64,000 bases of DNA from Effrenium voratum. Lineage: Eukaryota; Sar; Dinophyceae; Suessiales; Symbiodiniaceae. Positions 12,766 through 22,406 of this stretch are shown here, piece after piece (position 1 is the first letter of the stretch; each line of letters opens with the position of its first letter). Position numbers and translations under genes: made by a program. The notes beneath the pieces were generated by a model. The model was not told the DNA's origin. It did not search any database and saw nothing but the letters and a program-made list of their open reading frames with translations. The DNA lies in NCBI GenBank assembly GCA_963377175.1, contig CAUJNA010003817.1, positions 322,457 through 386,456 of the forward strand, given 5' to 3'.

Positions 12766-13641
12766 TCATCCCTCCATTGCGGTAGTGCCTGGCCTACAGG
12801 AGCGGCTGTGCGGAGGCAAAGAGTCCCTCAGACATTGGCAAATGGCTTGGCAAAAAGGCAGTGGGTAAGCGGCTTCCTCGGCGGTGTGAATGCCCAAGGA
12901 ATCTTTCCACGGGGCATGGGAATGATTGCCGTCACAAGTGCGGCAAAGATTCTGCAACCAGGTGGGAGTACCCTTCAGGACAGTGCGCTTGCGGCGAGCA
13001 CCCCCATAGGCGCAAAAGTGGACCTCGGTCTGCGAATGCTCAGGGAGTGCGCTCATCATGGAAGTGTCCCACATATAACTGCGAGCAGGGTTCTCGATAA
13101 GCCACGGTATGCCGTGCTGGCTGCACATGCCAGCGACAGCGGCCGTGAACGCGTAAAGGCTGTTGGCACTGGTCACCCTAGCGAGGTCATGGCCTCGAAG
13201 TGAAGGCAAACCGTCTGGATGCTGGCCCGAACGGAGCGGGTTCGCAATGCGTTTCCCATTGCTGTAAGCTGGAATATCCCTCGCTCGGGAAGCAGCGCCG
13301 CACGGGGGTGCAAGCACCACCAGGGCCGGCAGCAAGCACCTGAGTGTGCTGAGCAGCAACTGTTGGGCGCCAGGCTCGCGCAAGTCCAACTGCAAAACAT
13401 GCCACCGCTTTGCTGGGACATGATCCACTGCTACTGACTGAAAACCCATGGAGACCTCTGTGGAAGAAAAGTTGCACGAACCTGCAAAGATCTCGACCAC
13501 ACAGGGTGCGCGGCCCTCAGGGCTGCGGGCAGGTGCGGAAACAGAGGGACTGGCCGAGGAAGCGAGATTCTCGGAAAGGCCGGAGGCCGAAGGAAAAAGG
13601 AAACTGCGAACGGAGGAATGGCGGGGTGCACAGGGGCACAC
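12766..13641 (-). pseudogene. C5-methyltransferase-like domain in the retroelement
   Basis: The frame reads VEIFAGSCNFSSTEVSMGF, which resembles the SAM-binding motif I (FAG). It then has VVLAPPCGAASRARDIP, like the PC catalytic motif IV, and WLIENPARSYMW, like the ENP motif VI of cytosine-C5 methyltransferases. A later CAYGGARRKRT block resembles the YG..xRKRT block of the same fold. The cysteine of PPC and the ENP triad are present, so catalysis is conceivable, but the target-recognition part is short. Cytosine methyltransferases inside retrotransposons are known from dinoflagellates. In this element the role might be marking its own DNA, which is inference. Confidence 0.65.
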
Positions 13642-14000
13642 CCACCAGGCACAGGGGCCAAGGGAAAGGCACCCGCAAGGGGAGCGCTGGGCCGCGCAGG
13701 GGCAGACCCAGAAGGCACAGGGGCCTTGGGAAGAGCTTCTCGGGGAGAAGCGCTGGGCCGCACAGGGGCAGACCCGGGCAGCAAGGGGCTAACCCAGCAG
13801 GCACAAGGGCCTGGGAAACCTCACTAGGTGAGGTGGTAGGATGAACAGGGGCATGCCTACACGGCGTAGGAGCCGGTTTGTTTGTAAAAGGAAAAGAGGA
13901 GGCGGGCTGACTTGGGAAAGAAAAGGATGGTGTCGGCAAAAGGGGCTCTGCAGCAGAACAGCCGAAACTGAATGACCCACTGCTAGCCATAGCATTAGCG
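13431..14000 (-). pseudogene. Pro/Ala-rich linker with tandem peptide repeats
   Basis: The frames 13990-13517 and 13784-13431 carry a degenerate repeat of about 14-20 residues (variants of APVPSGSAPARPSA and CLLGLPLRGPAL) between the zinc-finger region and the methyltransferase-like domain. The DNA repeats with roughly a 60-bp period. It looks like an expandable linker rather than a folded domain. The frames drift against each other, so indels have accumulated. Confidence 0.5.
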
Positions 14001-14023
14001 GAATTGGCCGGCTCGTGCTCGGG

Positions 14024-14890
14024 TCACAGGACTGTGCACAAGGTATAGGGGTGAGGCCCAAAGCACTTCACGCACTGATGCTTCAACTGGCACGGCTTCT
14101 TCTGGCATGGCCTCTCCATGTTGTAATTCCAGCAGAGCAACTCTCCCTGCACGTTGCGGCCCTTCAACCCTTTGCCTTGCAAGGGTGCCGGAAAACTGGG
14201 CTGGGGCTTGCCACGGCCCTTGGACTTGGCGGGGAACTTGCCACGCCCTTTGGGTGAACCTTTGGGAGGTCCCTGCCGATTGACGCGCTCAGGGACGGCG
14301 CGCGAAGGCCGAGGGAGCAGCTGCATCGCAACGGGCGGCGTGAGCATGAGCTCCTGGATGGCCTGGTCCACAGGGAAATCATTATCACTCGGCAAGGACG
14401 CACCCACCTTGTGGGATACGCCCACCCACAGCTCCTTGTCTGCTGCTGCTCCAAAGCAACCGGTGTGAAACCTTGTGGAGGCTGTTGTGTAAGAGTATTG
14501 AGGAGGTACGTGTGCCACTTCTGCAAGGCGTCGAAGGTGGCGAGGCCGGCGATTTCAGCCGCTGCTGCACGTCTGGACATGGCTTGCTGAACTCGCAGGC
14601 CGTCGGAAACGTTGGCATGGCGGGAGGCCTGACCCTCCTTCAAGGAAAGCTTGCCATCATGGCTTTGCATGACTTGGAGTTCCTTATTATACGAGCGAGC
14701 CGACAGCTCCTGCTCGCGGCTGGTGCACTTGTGAAACGGCACCCAACGCACGGACAACATGGCGCTGAAAGCGTCAACCAATTCATAGGACGGTTCTTGA
14801 TGGCGTGTAAGGTCAATGCCAGGAAGCTTCTTTCTCTCGAAGCTTGGCGAGGCGCGACTCCTGTTCAACTGGCGGAAGTTTCCTCGCCAC
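14024..14890 (-). pseudogene. Gag-like region with Cys/His zinc finger
   Basis: The upstream frame (14890 to about 14440) reads a helical N-terminal part containing LPGIDLTRHQEPSYELVDAF and QKWHTYLLNTLTQQ. After a frame change the frame to 14024 gives a basic PKGSPKGRGKFPAKSKGRGK stretch and a finger LCWNYNMERPCQKKPC then CVKCFGPHPYTLC. This arrangement, basic nucleic-acid-binding linker plus Cys-rich finger, is typical of a retroelement nucleocapsid. A stop follows, then the Pro/Ala linker. Confidence 0.55.
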
Positions 14891-15125
14891 ATCGGACGCT
14901 GAGCTCGCACGCCCGCTGTCGCCCGTGCGCGCAGACCGACGCGCCGCCGCATTCGCGGCACTGATGCCGCAGCCGCGCATGTTCGCAGACCGACGCGCCG
15001 CCGCATTCGCGGCACTGATGCCGCTGCCGCCCATGCTCGCAGACCGACGCGCCGCCGCAGTCGCGACACCGGTACCGCCGCCGCCCGTGCGGGCACTTCT
15101 TCGCAGGCCGGCGCACAGGTGTCAT
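14865..15125 (-). CDS. Cys/His tandem-repeat protein (truncated)
   Basis: From the ATG at 15125 the minus strand reads a basic N-terminus and then four tandem units of the form C-x-H-G/A-R-x-R-x-x-C-x-x-C-G-G, for example CPHGRRRYRCRDCGG and CEHGRQRHQCRECGG. Each unit offers three cysteines and a histidine, so each could bind one zinc ion. The fourth unit is broken where retroelement sequence begins near 14.91 kb, so the original protein was longer. It is the first gene of the virus-like block. The same 74-bp upstream stretch precedes the coiled-coil ORF at 20.8 kb. Function is unknown; nucleic-acid binding is a guess. Confidence 0.6.
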   Translation of the reverse strand: MTPVRRPAKKCPHGRRRYRCRDCGGASVCEHGRQRHQCRECGGASVCEHARLRHQCRECGGASVCAHGRQRACELSVRCGEETSAS

Positions 15126-15224
15126 CGCTGAACACTCTTGGTGTTTTCTTACACGTCCCGGCGAGCGGCGACGCAAATGAACGCGCCAGAATAGAGGCAG
15201 CTGTGTAGGCGCGAGTCGTTTAAA

Positions 15225-15298
15225 ACCCACAGGCGCCAGCCCGCCCGCCGCGGCAGAGACTACCGGAGGCCAGCAGGATGAACGCACCGCCGCGCTGG
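15225..15298 (-). promoter_or_regulatory. Duplicated 74-bp upstream segment, copy 1
   Basis: This stretch, with GGCGCCAGCCCGCCCGCCGC at its core, is repeated almost exactly at 20869-20943. Both copies lie upstream of a minus-strand ATG, about 100 bp away here and about 35 bp at 20.8 kb. A shared promoter or leader is a reasonable inference; a recent segmental copy is the alternative. Confidence 0.4.
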
Positions 15299-15407
15299 CG
15301 ACAGGATTGCCCCGGCGTCTCCCGGAGCGCCTTGCTATATAGCGATGCGCTCCCTGTCTCGCCGCCCGCTTCCCTGCGTCGAATTTGAGAAGTAAGGCAA
15401 AGGACGA

Positions 15408-16215
15408 ATGGGGAAGATCAAGCTGTTTCCTACGACAGAGTATACCAGCAAGCAGCCCTCGGACCCCGTGCGCCCCAGGTACCATGCACGGGCATCTTCC
15501 TCGGACCATCAAAATCCGGCAAAACCGTGGCGCTGATCAGCATGATTCTGGAGCAATACCGCGGAGTCTTTGAGAAAATCTACATATTCAGTCCCAGCGT
15601 GAACATCGACGACAGCTGGGTCCCCGTCAAGAAGTACATCGAGCAGGACCTGGGGGTGAATACAGAACGGGAGCAGGCCTACTACGACGAGCAGCGCTGC
15701 GGGGCATCATCCAGAGGCAGCGCAAGATCACCGAGACATCCAAGAAGTTGGAAATGAAGAAACTGTACCAGGTGCTGATTATCCTGGACGACTACGCAGA
15801 TAGCCCGCAGCTGCACAAGCCTCATGGCGTCCTGGACACACTCTTCATCCGCGGTCGGCACACGCAGATCAGCACCTGGGTGAGCTCCCAGAAGCTGAGG
15901 CCCATCAGCGCAGCCGTGCGGGTGAACATGCAATTTCTCTGCTGCTGGAGGCTGCGCAACCAGCACGAGCTGGACGCCGTCATCGAAGAGCTGAGCGCCC
16001 TGCTGCCGAAGGACAAGCTGCACAGGATCTACGAGCAGGCGACCCGGGAACCCTTTAGCTTCCTCTTCGTCTACTATCTGAAGCCTAAGAGCCAAATGTT
16101 CTACATGCGCTTTGAAGAGCGTTTCGCACTGGAAAAAGAAGCCGATGGGAGCGGCGCTCAGCTTCCTGGGCCAGAAGCTGTTCGCCAGCTCCACTCTGAT
16201 CAACGCGAGGTGTGA
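15408..16215 (+). pseudogene. Packaging ATPase (FtsK/HerA-A32 type), copy 1
   Basis: The start at 15408 reads MGKIKLFPTTEYTSKQPSDP; after a one-base slip the frame gives the Walker A loop LGPSKSGKTVAL. A second slip near 15.7 kb leads to the Walker B strand YQVLIILDDYAD and the block LFIRGRHTQISTWVSSQK, as in A32-like genome-packaging ATPases of Polintons and large DNA viruses. The order and length (about 260 residues) fit that family. Such ATPases pump viral DNA into the capsid. The end is also out of frame with the segment ending LFASSTLINARCENISCC that follows in copy 3. Two or three indels make this copy a pseudogene. Confidence 0.8.
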
Positions 16216-16384
16216 GAACATCTCCTGCTGCACCTCCGTTGCAGCCATCCAGCCACCCATCGTTCGAGCCTCCCTCGCGCTTGCTTCCGTCGTTTTGGCG
16301 CTGGGGAGTGGCCGGACGGGCTTCCCGAAACAAGTTTCTGAGCGATGCAAAGCGGGTGGATCTTGCCCGCACCGTCAGGTCCCT

Positions 16385-16670
16385 CGGCAACCGAGCAACG
16401 GCCGGGCCAGCCTATGGCCGTTTTGTCAACAATGGCCGCTTTATCAAGGTTGAGCCGTGGCCGCAATGGACGTTTTATCAATCAGAAGCGGCTAAATGGC
16501 CAGGTCTGTAGATCTCGGCTGCGGATTTCACATTGTCCCGCACAAGCAGTTTATCAACGGCCAGGTCGAGCCATTTTTAGAAAGAGCTGGCAAAGCGAGT
16601 AGCCGCTTTATCAGACCGGCCAGCCGCAGTGGCCGCTTTATCAAAGCCAGCCGCTTCTAAAGCTTCTTAA
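16385..16670. repeat. Interspersed GGCCGCTTTATCA repeats
   Basis: At least eight copies of a GGCCGCTTTATCA-like word, several joined to AAGCGGC words of opposite sense, fill the gap between the ATPase copy and the minor-capsid fragment. The two senses can pair into small hairpins. No gene is seen. Confidence 0.55.
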
Positions 16671-16730
16671 AGCTTCTTATGAAGCTAACTTTTGTAAGGA
16701 GCTTTAACGGGCGGCTTCCTAAGAAAAGGC

Positions 16731-16793
16731 ATGACGACTATCTACGTGGACAGCCGCAAGAGGGTGGCCGGCTCGGACAGCGACTTCGAGGTA
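16731..16793 (+). pseudogene. 5' end of minor capsid gene, truncated
   Basis: The 63 bp from the ATG at 16731 match the first 21 codons of the minor capsid gene at 38548 (TTIYVDSRKRVAGSDSDFEV) and then run straight into 69-bp-family repeat sequence. The leader TTCCTAAGAAAAGG before the ATG is also shared. It shows the original gene order, ATPase then minor capsid, in this block too. Confidence 0.75.
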
Positions 16794-17012
16794 CCAGACG
16801 GATCTTATCGCCTCCAGCCCGGTGAGCGCCTCTCCTGAGAATAAAAAAAATCTATCCTGGTCCGAAACGGATCATCGCCGAGAGACGGATCTTATTGCCT
16901 CCAGCCCGGTGACCGCCTCTCCTTACAAGACTTTTATTCCCAGGTCCGAGACGGATCTTATCGCCTCCAGCCCGGTGAGCGCCTCTCCTTAGGAAATTCT
17001 TTCTCATAAGAA
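16794..17012 (-). repeat. 69-bp-family tandem repeat, inverted orientation
   Basis: Three units containing CCAGCCCGGTGAGCGCCTCT and GACGGATCTTATCGCC. They are the reverse complement of the large array at 59.9-62.0 kb. Confidence 0.8.
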
Positions 17013-17025
17013 AACGATCCTCGGT

Positions 17026-17487
17026 TCAGTCCGGGATGCTCAGCCGATCCGCAAGCTCTGCCGTGGCCGCGCTTGCAATCTCCTCGCACAGCGCGTAGAA
17101 ATGCTGTAAAGCAGCTCGCGCGACTGCCTCTTGCGCTGGCCCCCCAAGAGTCGAGGCACCTCGTCTGCTTCCTGTACGGAGTTGGAAACGTCCACCCAGG
17201 CAGGCGCTCCATGACGGTCGGGTCTTCAGCAGCCCGGTGACCGGATTCTCGATGACCCACATCGGGTCGAAGTGCGCCATGATCTCAAGGGCTCATCGTC
17301 AGAGCTCGGCCAGACCAGTTAAAGTGCCCTGGCGGAAACAGCTTGTAGTCCCAGCTCCGGATGTTGCACAGGATCGTGGGCTCAAATTTGACACAATGTC
17401 CAAGAAGACAACCTTCCAGCCTGCCGCCTTGAAGGCTCGGCAATCGACTTTGTGCCGCAAAACAGCTCCAGCAGTCTTGCATCCACC
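17026..17487 (-). pseudogene. Viral cytosine methyltransferase remnant
   Basis: Three minus-strand frames give pieces of the methyltransferase at 43.2-43.9 kb: FKAAGWKVVFLDIVSNL, then ILCNIRSWDYKLFPPGHF, then FDPMWVIENPVTGLLKTRP and the C-terminus ELADRLSIPD. The stretch with the PC motif is deleted. The 5' end is cut by the foldback element at 17488, near codon 8 of the intact gene. Many frameshifts show decay. Confidence 0.8.
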
Positions 17488-17964
17488 CTCTCTCTTTAGA
17501 GGGGGTTTTCCCAAATGGATTCTATTCTACCTGAGAGGCTCCTAGCACTCGTCCGTCCAGGAAATGACCTCGTCCTGCGAAGGATTCGAAGTCTAAAACG
17601 CTGCGTGCAGGCGTGTGGCTGCAAAATAATGACCCCTAGATATGCTCCGCAATTTGGCTCCAGGTTGCATTTCAAGCGAGCCAACCTTTGCAGGGCTAAG
17701 AAAATAACAAAAAAAGAAAACAAGGGGTCCCAAAAAAAGGGGTCCCCGAAAAAAAAAGGGAAAAGGGGTTTCCTTTGGCAAAGCTTGACATCACTTGAAA
17801 TGCAACCTGGAGCCAAATTGCGGCGCATATCTAGGGGTCATTATTTTGCAGCCACACGCCTGCACGCAGCGTTTTAGACTTCGAATCCTTCGCTAGACGG
17901 ACGAGTGCTAGGAGCCTCTCAGGTAGAATAGAATCCATTTGGGAAACCCCCTCTAAAGAGAGAG
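17488..17964. mobile_element. Foldback element (MITE-like), copy 1
   Basis: The ends are inverted repeats, CTCTCTCTTTAGAGGGGG and its complement. Almost the whole element folds back: arms of about 190 bp carrying CTGCGTGCAGGCGTGTGGCT and its complement flank a loop of about 110 bp with GGGGTCCC words. It has no coding capacity. Two further copies lie at 36875-37335 and 45322-52840. All three sit in virus-like genes, here the methyltransferase. Confidence 0.9.
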
Positions 17965-18019
17965 CTTGCCAATATTGATCCATGGTTGACTCTTGTCGCC
18001 GCAATATTGCAACAAAAGT

Positions 18020-18560
18020 GTACGCCAAGCCGCTGAACCTCCACTCTCCCCCGGGTCCTTGCTATACGTGCTTTATGTGCTATATGGGTCTTACACGCCA
18101 AGCCGCTGAACCTCCACTCTCCCCCGGGTCCTTGCTATATGTGCTATATGTGCTATATGGCTCTTACACGCCAAGCCGCAGAACCCCCACAGTCTCCGGG
18201 CTCCTTGCTATATGTGCTATATGTGCTATATGGGTCTTACACGCCAAGCCGCTGAACCCCCACACTCTCCTGGGTCCTTGCTATATGTGCTATATGTTAT
18301 CGAGACGCGCGTTAAAATACACTATATGTGCTACACAATGCATATTTGGTACATGTTGGAGATGCTATGTGTATAGTATACAGCTCTGCGGCTTGCCTTG
18401 TAAGAGCCATATAGCACATATAGCACATAGTGGAGGTTCAGTGGCTTGCCTTGTAAGAGCCATATAGCACATATAGCACATATAGCAAGGAGCCGGGGGA
18501 CCCATATAGCACATATAGCACGTATAGCAAGGACCCGGGGACTGTGAGGGTTCGGCGGCT
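18020..18560. repeat. Repeat cluster a: CTATATGTG / CGCCAAGCCGCTGAACC
   Basis: Four units on one strand, each about 75 bp, join TTGCTATATGTGCTATATGG to ACACGCCAAGCCGCTGAACC. They are followed by units of opposite sense from about 18.4 kb, so the cluster is a large imperfect inverted repeat. The same cluster recurs at 53.15-53.57 kb. Confidence 0.8.
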
Positions 18561-18717
18561 TGGTGCCTGCCGCGCCTGCCTGGCATAGAAGCCTCCGCCC
18601 TGCCGCGCCACTTGCCCGGCATAGAAGCCAGCCTGCCACCTGCCGCAACTCTCGCCTGGGGCGCATTGAAACGAACCCACTTCGAAAACATACGGGTTGG
18701 CACTCCGTACGCGCCGC

Positions 18718-18782
18718 ATTTTGCATGGTTTTTGCATGGTTTTTGCATGGTTTTTGCATGGTTTTTGCATGGTTTTTGCATG
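18718..18782. repeat. TTTTTGCATGG tandem repeat
   Basis: Five to six copies of the 11-12-base unit TTTTTGCATGG. A shorter version lies in the same relative place at 53.64-53.72 kb. Confidence 0.8.
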
Positions 18783-18889
18783 ACAGTTCAACCCCGTGGA
18801 ATTGCCCCTCCCCCCTGTTTGTTTCCTGTCAGGCTGCCGTACGTGTCAGGTGTCGGTCCTGGAGAACTTCGCTGGGAGGCGGGGCAGTG

Positions 18890-19215
18890 CCGAGCAGGCA
18901 CTAGGACGTGCCGAGCAGGCACAGTGCCGAGCAGTGTAGGTAGATGTGCCGAGCAGGCACTTGTAGGTAGATGCGCCGAGCAGGCACAGTGTAGGTAGAT
19001 GCGCCGAGCAGGCACAGTGCCGAGTGGGTACCGTAGGCACAGCGCCAGCAGGCGCAGCTTGGAGCAGGCGTTGTGGGCCACTGTGAAAGCGGCGGCCACT
19101 GTGAAAGTGGAGGGGGCCACTGTGAAAGTGGCGGCCACTGTACAAGTGGCGTGCGCTGGGTACGTGCCAAGCGGGCACTTTTGACGTGCCGAGCAGGCAC
19201 AGCGCCGAGCGGGCA
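18890..19215. repeat. GTGCCGAGCAGGCAC hairpin repeats
   Basis: About ten copies of GTGCCGAGCAGGCAC or GTGCCGAGCGGGCAC. Each unit is a tiny hairpin (GTGCC/GGCAC, loop of five). CCACTGTGAAAGTGG hairpins are mixed in at 19.08-19.15 kb. The same family fills 53.81-54.08 kb. Confidence 0.8.
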
Positions 19216-19219
19216 TGTA

Positions 19220-19376
19220 GGGATAGTACGGGTTCGCCCAACGACTCTGAGTACGGGTTCGCCCAACGGGTTCGCCCAACGACTCTGAGCACTGGCTCGC
19301 CCAACGACTCTGAGTACGGGCTCGCCCAACGACTCTGAGTACGGGCTCGCCCAACCTCGTTTGATGGCTCGCCCAA
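19220..19376. repeat. GGCTCGCCCAACGACTCTGAGTAC tandem family
   Basis: Six or more units around the core CTCGCCCAACGACTCTGAGT. The word GTACTGG-TTCGCCCAACGG is the reverse complement of the core of the 34.7-36.0 kb array, so all belong to one family, also present at 54.13-54.51 kb. Confidence 0.75.
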
Positions 19377-20100
19377 CGTGGAGGCTTCGATACCTAGCGC
19401 GCCACCTGTCCGGCATCGGAGCCCGCGCCAAGGTCGGAATTCTTCCCAGGAAAAAAAATTTCCTGTGGTCCTGTGGGGGGACGGACCACTGTCTAAAGTT
19501 TCGGCGAACCTGCCCGGCAGAGCCGCGCCAGCCCGCCGACGTGGAGGCTTCGATACCTAGCGCGCCACATTCCTGCCGCACCACCTGCCTGGCATAGAAG
19601 CCTCCCTGCCGCGCCACCTGCCCGGCATCGGAGCCGCGCCAGCCAAGTGTTCTCAATCCTGTTGTCACCCCAGGATTGCCTCCTTCAATCCTGTTGTCAC
19701 CCCAGGATTGAGGGGAACTCCACGCGGGCAGCAACCAAAAAATGGTTGGTGCCTGTTTCCAGTTCCGAGGCCAAAAACCCTACACCGTGACGGTCATACG
19801 GAAAGGTCGGGATTCTTCCCAGGAAAAAAATGTCGAAACTGTCGTCTAAGCCGACAGTTTCGGCGAACCTGCCCGGCATAGAAGCCTCCCGGCCGCGCCA
19901 CCTGCCCGGCATTGAAGCCTCCACCCCGGCCGCACCACCTGCCCGGCATTGAAGCCTCCACCCCGACCGCACCACCTGCCCGGCATCGGAGCCACGCCAG
20001 CCCGCCCCCTCAATCCTGTTGTCACCCCAGGATTGCCTCCTTCAATCCTGTTGTCACCCCAGGATTGCCCCTTCAATCCTGGGCTCACAACAGGATTGCT
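19376..20100. repeat. Mosaic of repeats and variable hairpins
   Basis: Alternating units of CCACCTGCCCGGCAT-GAAGCCTCC type, of CAATCCTG...CAGGATTG hairpins (19.65-19.71 and 20.01-20.10 kb), and of a fixed head TTCTTCCCAGGAAAAAAA followed by unrelated stem-loops (19437 and 19809). No gene is supported within. Confidence 0.7.
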
Positions 20101-20837
20101 CCGAAGCCCCTCAGACCGGCGTTCCCGTTTGGGGCGTCGATTCTGCTCACAAGCCGCTCGCAGTGGGTGTCGACGTCGAATTGGGTCATCTCACGGAGGC
20201 GACCGACATCGATATTAATCTGCTCATGCAGGCGGTCGGTTTCGATTTTGAGCTGCTCATGGAAGGTGATGACTTCTTCGCCTACGATGCGGTCATAGAG
20301 GGCGTCGGTTTCGACTCCGAGCCACTCATGCAGGGCGTCGGTTTTGAATTTGAACCGCACCTCGAGGTTGATGGTGTCGGTCAAGAGCTGATCACGACGG
20401 ACGTCGGTTTCGTCTGGGAGCCACTCACGGAGATCGTCGGTTTCGAGCGCGAACCGGCTCAAGGCGGCGTCGGTCTGGATTTCGAGCACCCCCTGAATAC
20501 CGTCGGTTTGGACTTTGAGCAGACGCTGGAGGGCGTCAATCCTGTCTTTGAGCCACGCTGCGCTGGTCCGCGTCGCGTGTTCTGCCATTTGCCCGGCATC
20601 TGTGCGCCGGCGCTTGCGCTGCGACTCCTCCTCCAGTCGTCGCTCTTCCTCTTCTTGCACCCACTGCTGGTTTGCAAGGTGCAGCCGACGCATCTCATCG
20701 GGCTCCTGGCTCTGGGCGTCGTACAGCCTTTTCTGGTTTGCGAACCAGCAGTCCCAGACAGCAACGTCGGCCTCCCACATCTCGAGCAGGTCTCGCTGCG
20801 AAACCACACAGGCTTGCGGGCGCGCCGGAGAGGCCAT
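20085..20837 (-). CDS. Coiled-coil protein with TDxLxxxL repeats
   Basis: From the ATG at 20837 (MASPARPQACVVSQRDLLEM) the 250-codon frame has a Glu/Arg-rich helix (QEEEERRLEEESQRKRRR). It then has about ten spaced repeats such as ETDALHEWL, KTDALHEWL and ETDRLHEQI, roughly every 14-20 residues. This pattern predicts a long coiled coil, as in phage or viral fibre stalks, and it lies just upstream of the fibre gene. The last codons run into a CAATCCTG hairpin, so the C-terminus may be replaced. The opposite strand is also open, but its product lacks a structural pattern. Function is unknown. Confidence 0.5.
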   Translation of the reverse strand: MASPARPQACVVSQRDLLEMWEADVAVWDCWFANQKRLYDAQSQEPDEMRRLHLANQQWVQEEEERRLEEESQRKRRRTDAGQMAEHATRTSAAWLKDRIDALQRLLKVQTDGIQGVLEIQTDAALSRFALETDDLREWLPDETDVRRDQLLTDTINLEVRFKFKTDALHEWLGVETDALYDRIVGEEVITFHEQLKIETDRLHEQINIDVGRLREMTQFDVDTHCERLVSRIDAPNGNAGLRGFGAILL

Positions 20838-20868
20838 GGTCTCAAGATGAGAGTAGAGGCAGCTGTGT

Positions 20869-20943
20869 TTAAAACCCACAGGCGCCAGCCCGCCCGCCGC
20901 GGCAGAGACCACCGGAGGCCAGCAGGATGAACGCACCGCCGCA
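20869..20943 (-). promoter_or_regulatory. Duplicated 74-bp upstream segment, copy 2
   Basis: Second copy of the stretch at 15225-15298, here directly upstream of the coiled-coil ORF. Confidence 0.4.
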
Positions 20944-21138
20944 CCACCTGTCCGGCATCGGAGCCTCCCGGCCGCTCGAAAACATAAGTGGCACTTATGT
21001 TTTCAGAAGTGGGTTCGTTTCACGTTTCACCACCCGGCCGCACCACCTGCCCGGCCTCGCTTTCAGGTCACCCACGGGCTGTGTCACGATTTGACCGGCG
21101 CCATCGGTCAAATCATTTCGGCGAAAACATATGTAAAC

Positions 21139-22406
21139 ATGTTTGAAGGACCTGTCACGGGCAACATCCCGGAGGTCCTGGACAACGGAGAGGTGACTGA
21201 CGGCACGCACGTGACCGCAGGGCAGCTGGCCCTGGCTCTGACGCCTTACGCGGAAGTAACGGACCTGGCGGTGAACACGGCAGCCTCCGGCAACAACGCG
21301 GCGGCCATCCAGTCCCGACCGTGTCACCGCAGAGCTGGCCTCAAAGCTGGACAGCAGCGCGCTGGCGCCGGCAATTGCGCCCCTGGCCACGGCGGCCCTG
21401 GCCACCACGGACGGACAGGTGGCCGCGCACGGAAGCAGCATCGCCGCGCTGCAGAGCTCGCTGACCACGGGTCTCTCCAACAAGGCAGACCAGTCGGCTT
21501 CGACGTGCTGGAGGGCGTGGTGGCCACGAAGAGCACCCCGGACGGTGTGGACCTGAAGCTGGCACCACGGCGGCCATGAACGGCTCCATCGCCTCGGCCA
21601 ACAACGCCACGCTGGCCACGGTGGCCGCCAACTACGGTCTCAAGACGGTGGTGGACCAGCACTCCCTAGACATAGCGGCGAGGATCACACCGCTGGAGGT
21701 AGACACCAAGGTGGCCAACGCTCTCCTGGGGGCCGTCACCGCCGCAGCGCTGGCCTCCGAGCTCGCGAGCAGAGACGCCTCCATCTCGGGGCTGCAGGCC
21801 TCCAAGGCGGACGCCAGCGCCCTGACAGCGTACGCCCTGCTCGGCCGTGGACACTTCCTCGGAGGTGGACTCGAAGATCGGCGCTCTCCTGGGCGCCGTC
21901 ACCACGGCAGCCCTGGACGCCGCCCTCCTCGGCAAGGCGGAGCGCGCTGGCCTCCCTGCTCTCCACGGTGGACGGACTGGACACTCCACTGGAGGTAGAC
22001 ACCAAGATAGCAAATGCCCTGCTGGGTCTCGCCACCGAGGCCTTCGTCGCAGCGCAGCTTGCTAGCCGGGACGCCAGCATCACGGCGCTCCAGGGGGGCA
22101 AGGCCGACGCGGCGCTGCTGGCCTCGTACGCCACGAACGCCGCGCTCTCAGCCAGCGAGACCACGCTCCAGAGCGCCCTCGACGCAATCCTCGCGGAGCT
22201 CGCCGCCCTGCAGCTTTCCGGCAGCGGAGTTGTTAACGCGCCGGCCTGGGCGGGCTTCACAACTTGGGAGCTCATTCGCGGAAGCAACGTCGTTCGCAAC
22301 CTGCGTCTGGAGGCTCCTCTCTCTGCTGCGCTGGCCAACCGCTGAGCATCACGGCAGACTGCTACTCCGTCGCGGCGGCGGACGCGGCCCTCGCGGCTGC
22401 GCTGCT
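21139..22406 (+). pseudogene. Fibre-like protein, 5' part, interrupted by LINE
   Basis: The ATG at 21139 begins MFEGPVTGNIPEVLDNGEV, as in the copies at 55893 and 63955. Ala/Leu/Ser/Asp-rich repeats follow, such as LASRDASISGLQASKADA, of about 30-40 residues. These resemble the trimeric helical stalks of phage and viral tail fibres. Several indels break the frame, near 21.32, 21.50, 21.84 and 21.95 kb. The sequence stops in the middle of an ADAALAAALL segment at 22406, where the LINE begins. It resumes at 32037 with a copied 15-bp target site, so this and 32037-33260 are one gene. The likely role is host attachment, inferred from architecture only. Confidence 0.75.
22392..22406. repeat. Target-site duplication of LINE, left copy
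   Basis: CGCGGCTGCGCTGCT, identical to 32037-32051 on the far side of the LINE. Joining across the two restores the fibre reading AALLAYYTS. Confidence 0.85.

Larger units (their letters stand above)
8631..14905 (-). mobile_element. Reverse-transcriptase retroelement with methyltransferase-like domain (DIRS-like?)
   Basis: Reading the minus strand from about 14.9 kb, the order is a gag-like zinc-finger region, a Pro/Ala-rich linker, a methyltransferase-like domain, a linker, reverse transcriptase and RNase H, then direct repeats. At least five frame changes break the coding sequence. I see no integrase, tyrosine recombinase or endonuclease, and no long terminal repeats. The terminal direct repeats and the DAPSRG-type RNase H suggest a DIRS-like group, but classification is uncertain. 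Its 5' edge cuts into the Cys/His-repeat ORF of the virus-like block, so it apparently inserted next to, or was joined to, viral DNA. Confidence 0.6.

Noticed and set aside
13410..13844. 144-codon plus-strand ORF opposite the methyltransferase-like domain
   Set aside because: Low-complexity Arg/Gly/Gln product, antisense to a Pro/Ala linker; no independent support.
20019..20930. 303-codon plus-strand ORF opposite the coiled-coil gene
   Set aside because: It mirrors the regular TDxLxxxL repeat on the other strand as GVGFDFE-like strings and starts in hairpin repeats; the minus frame has a better start and a structural pattern.
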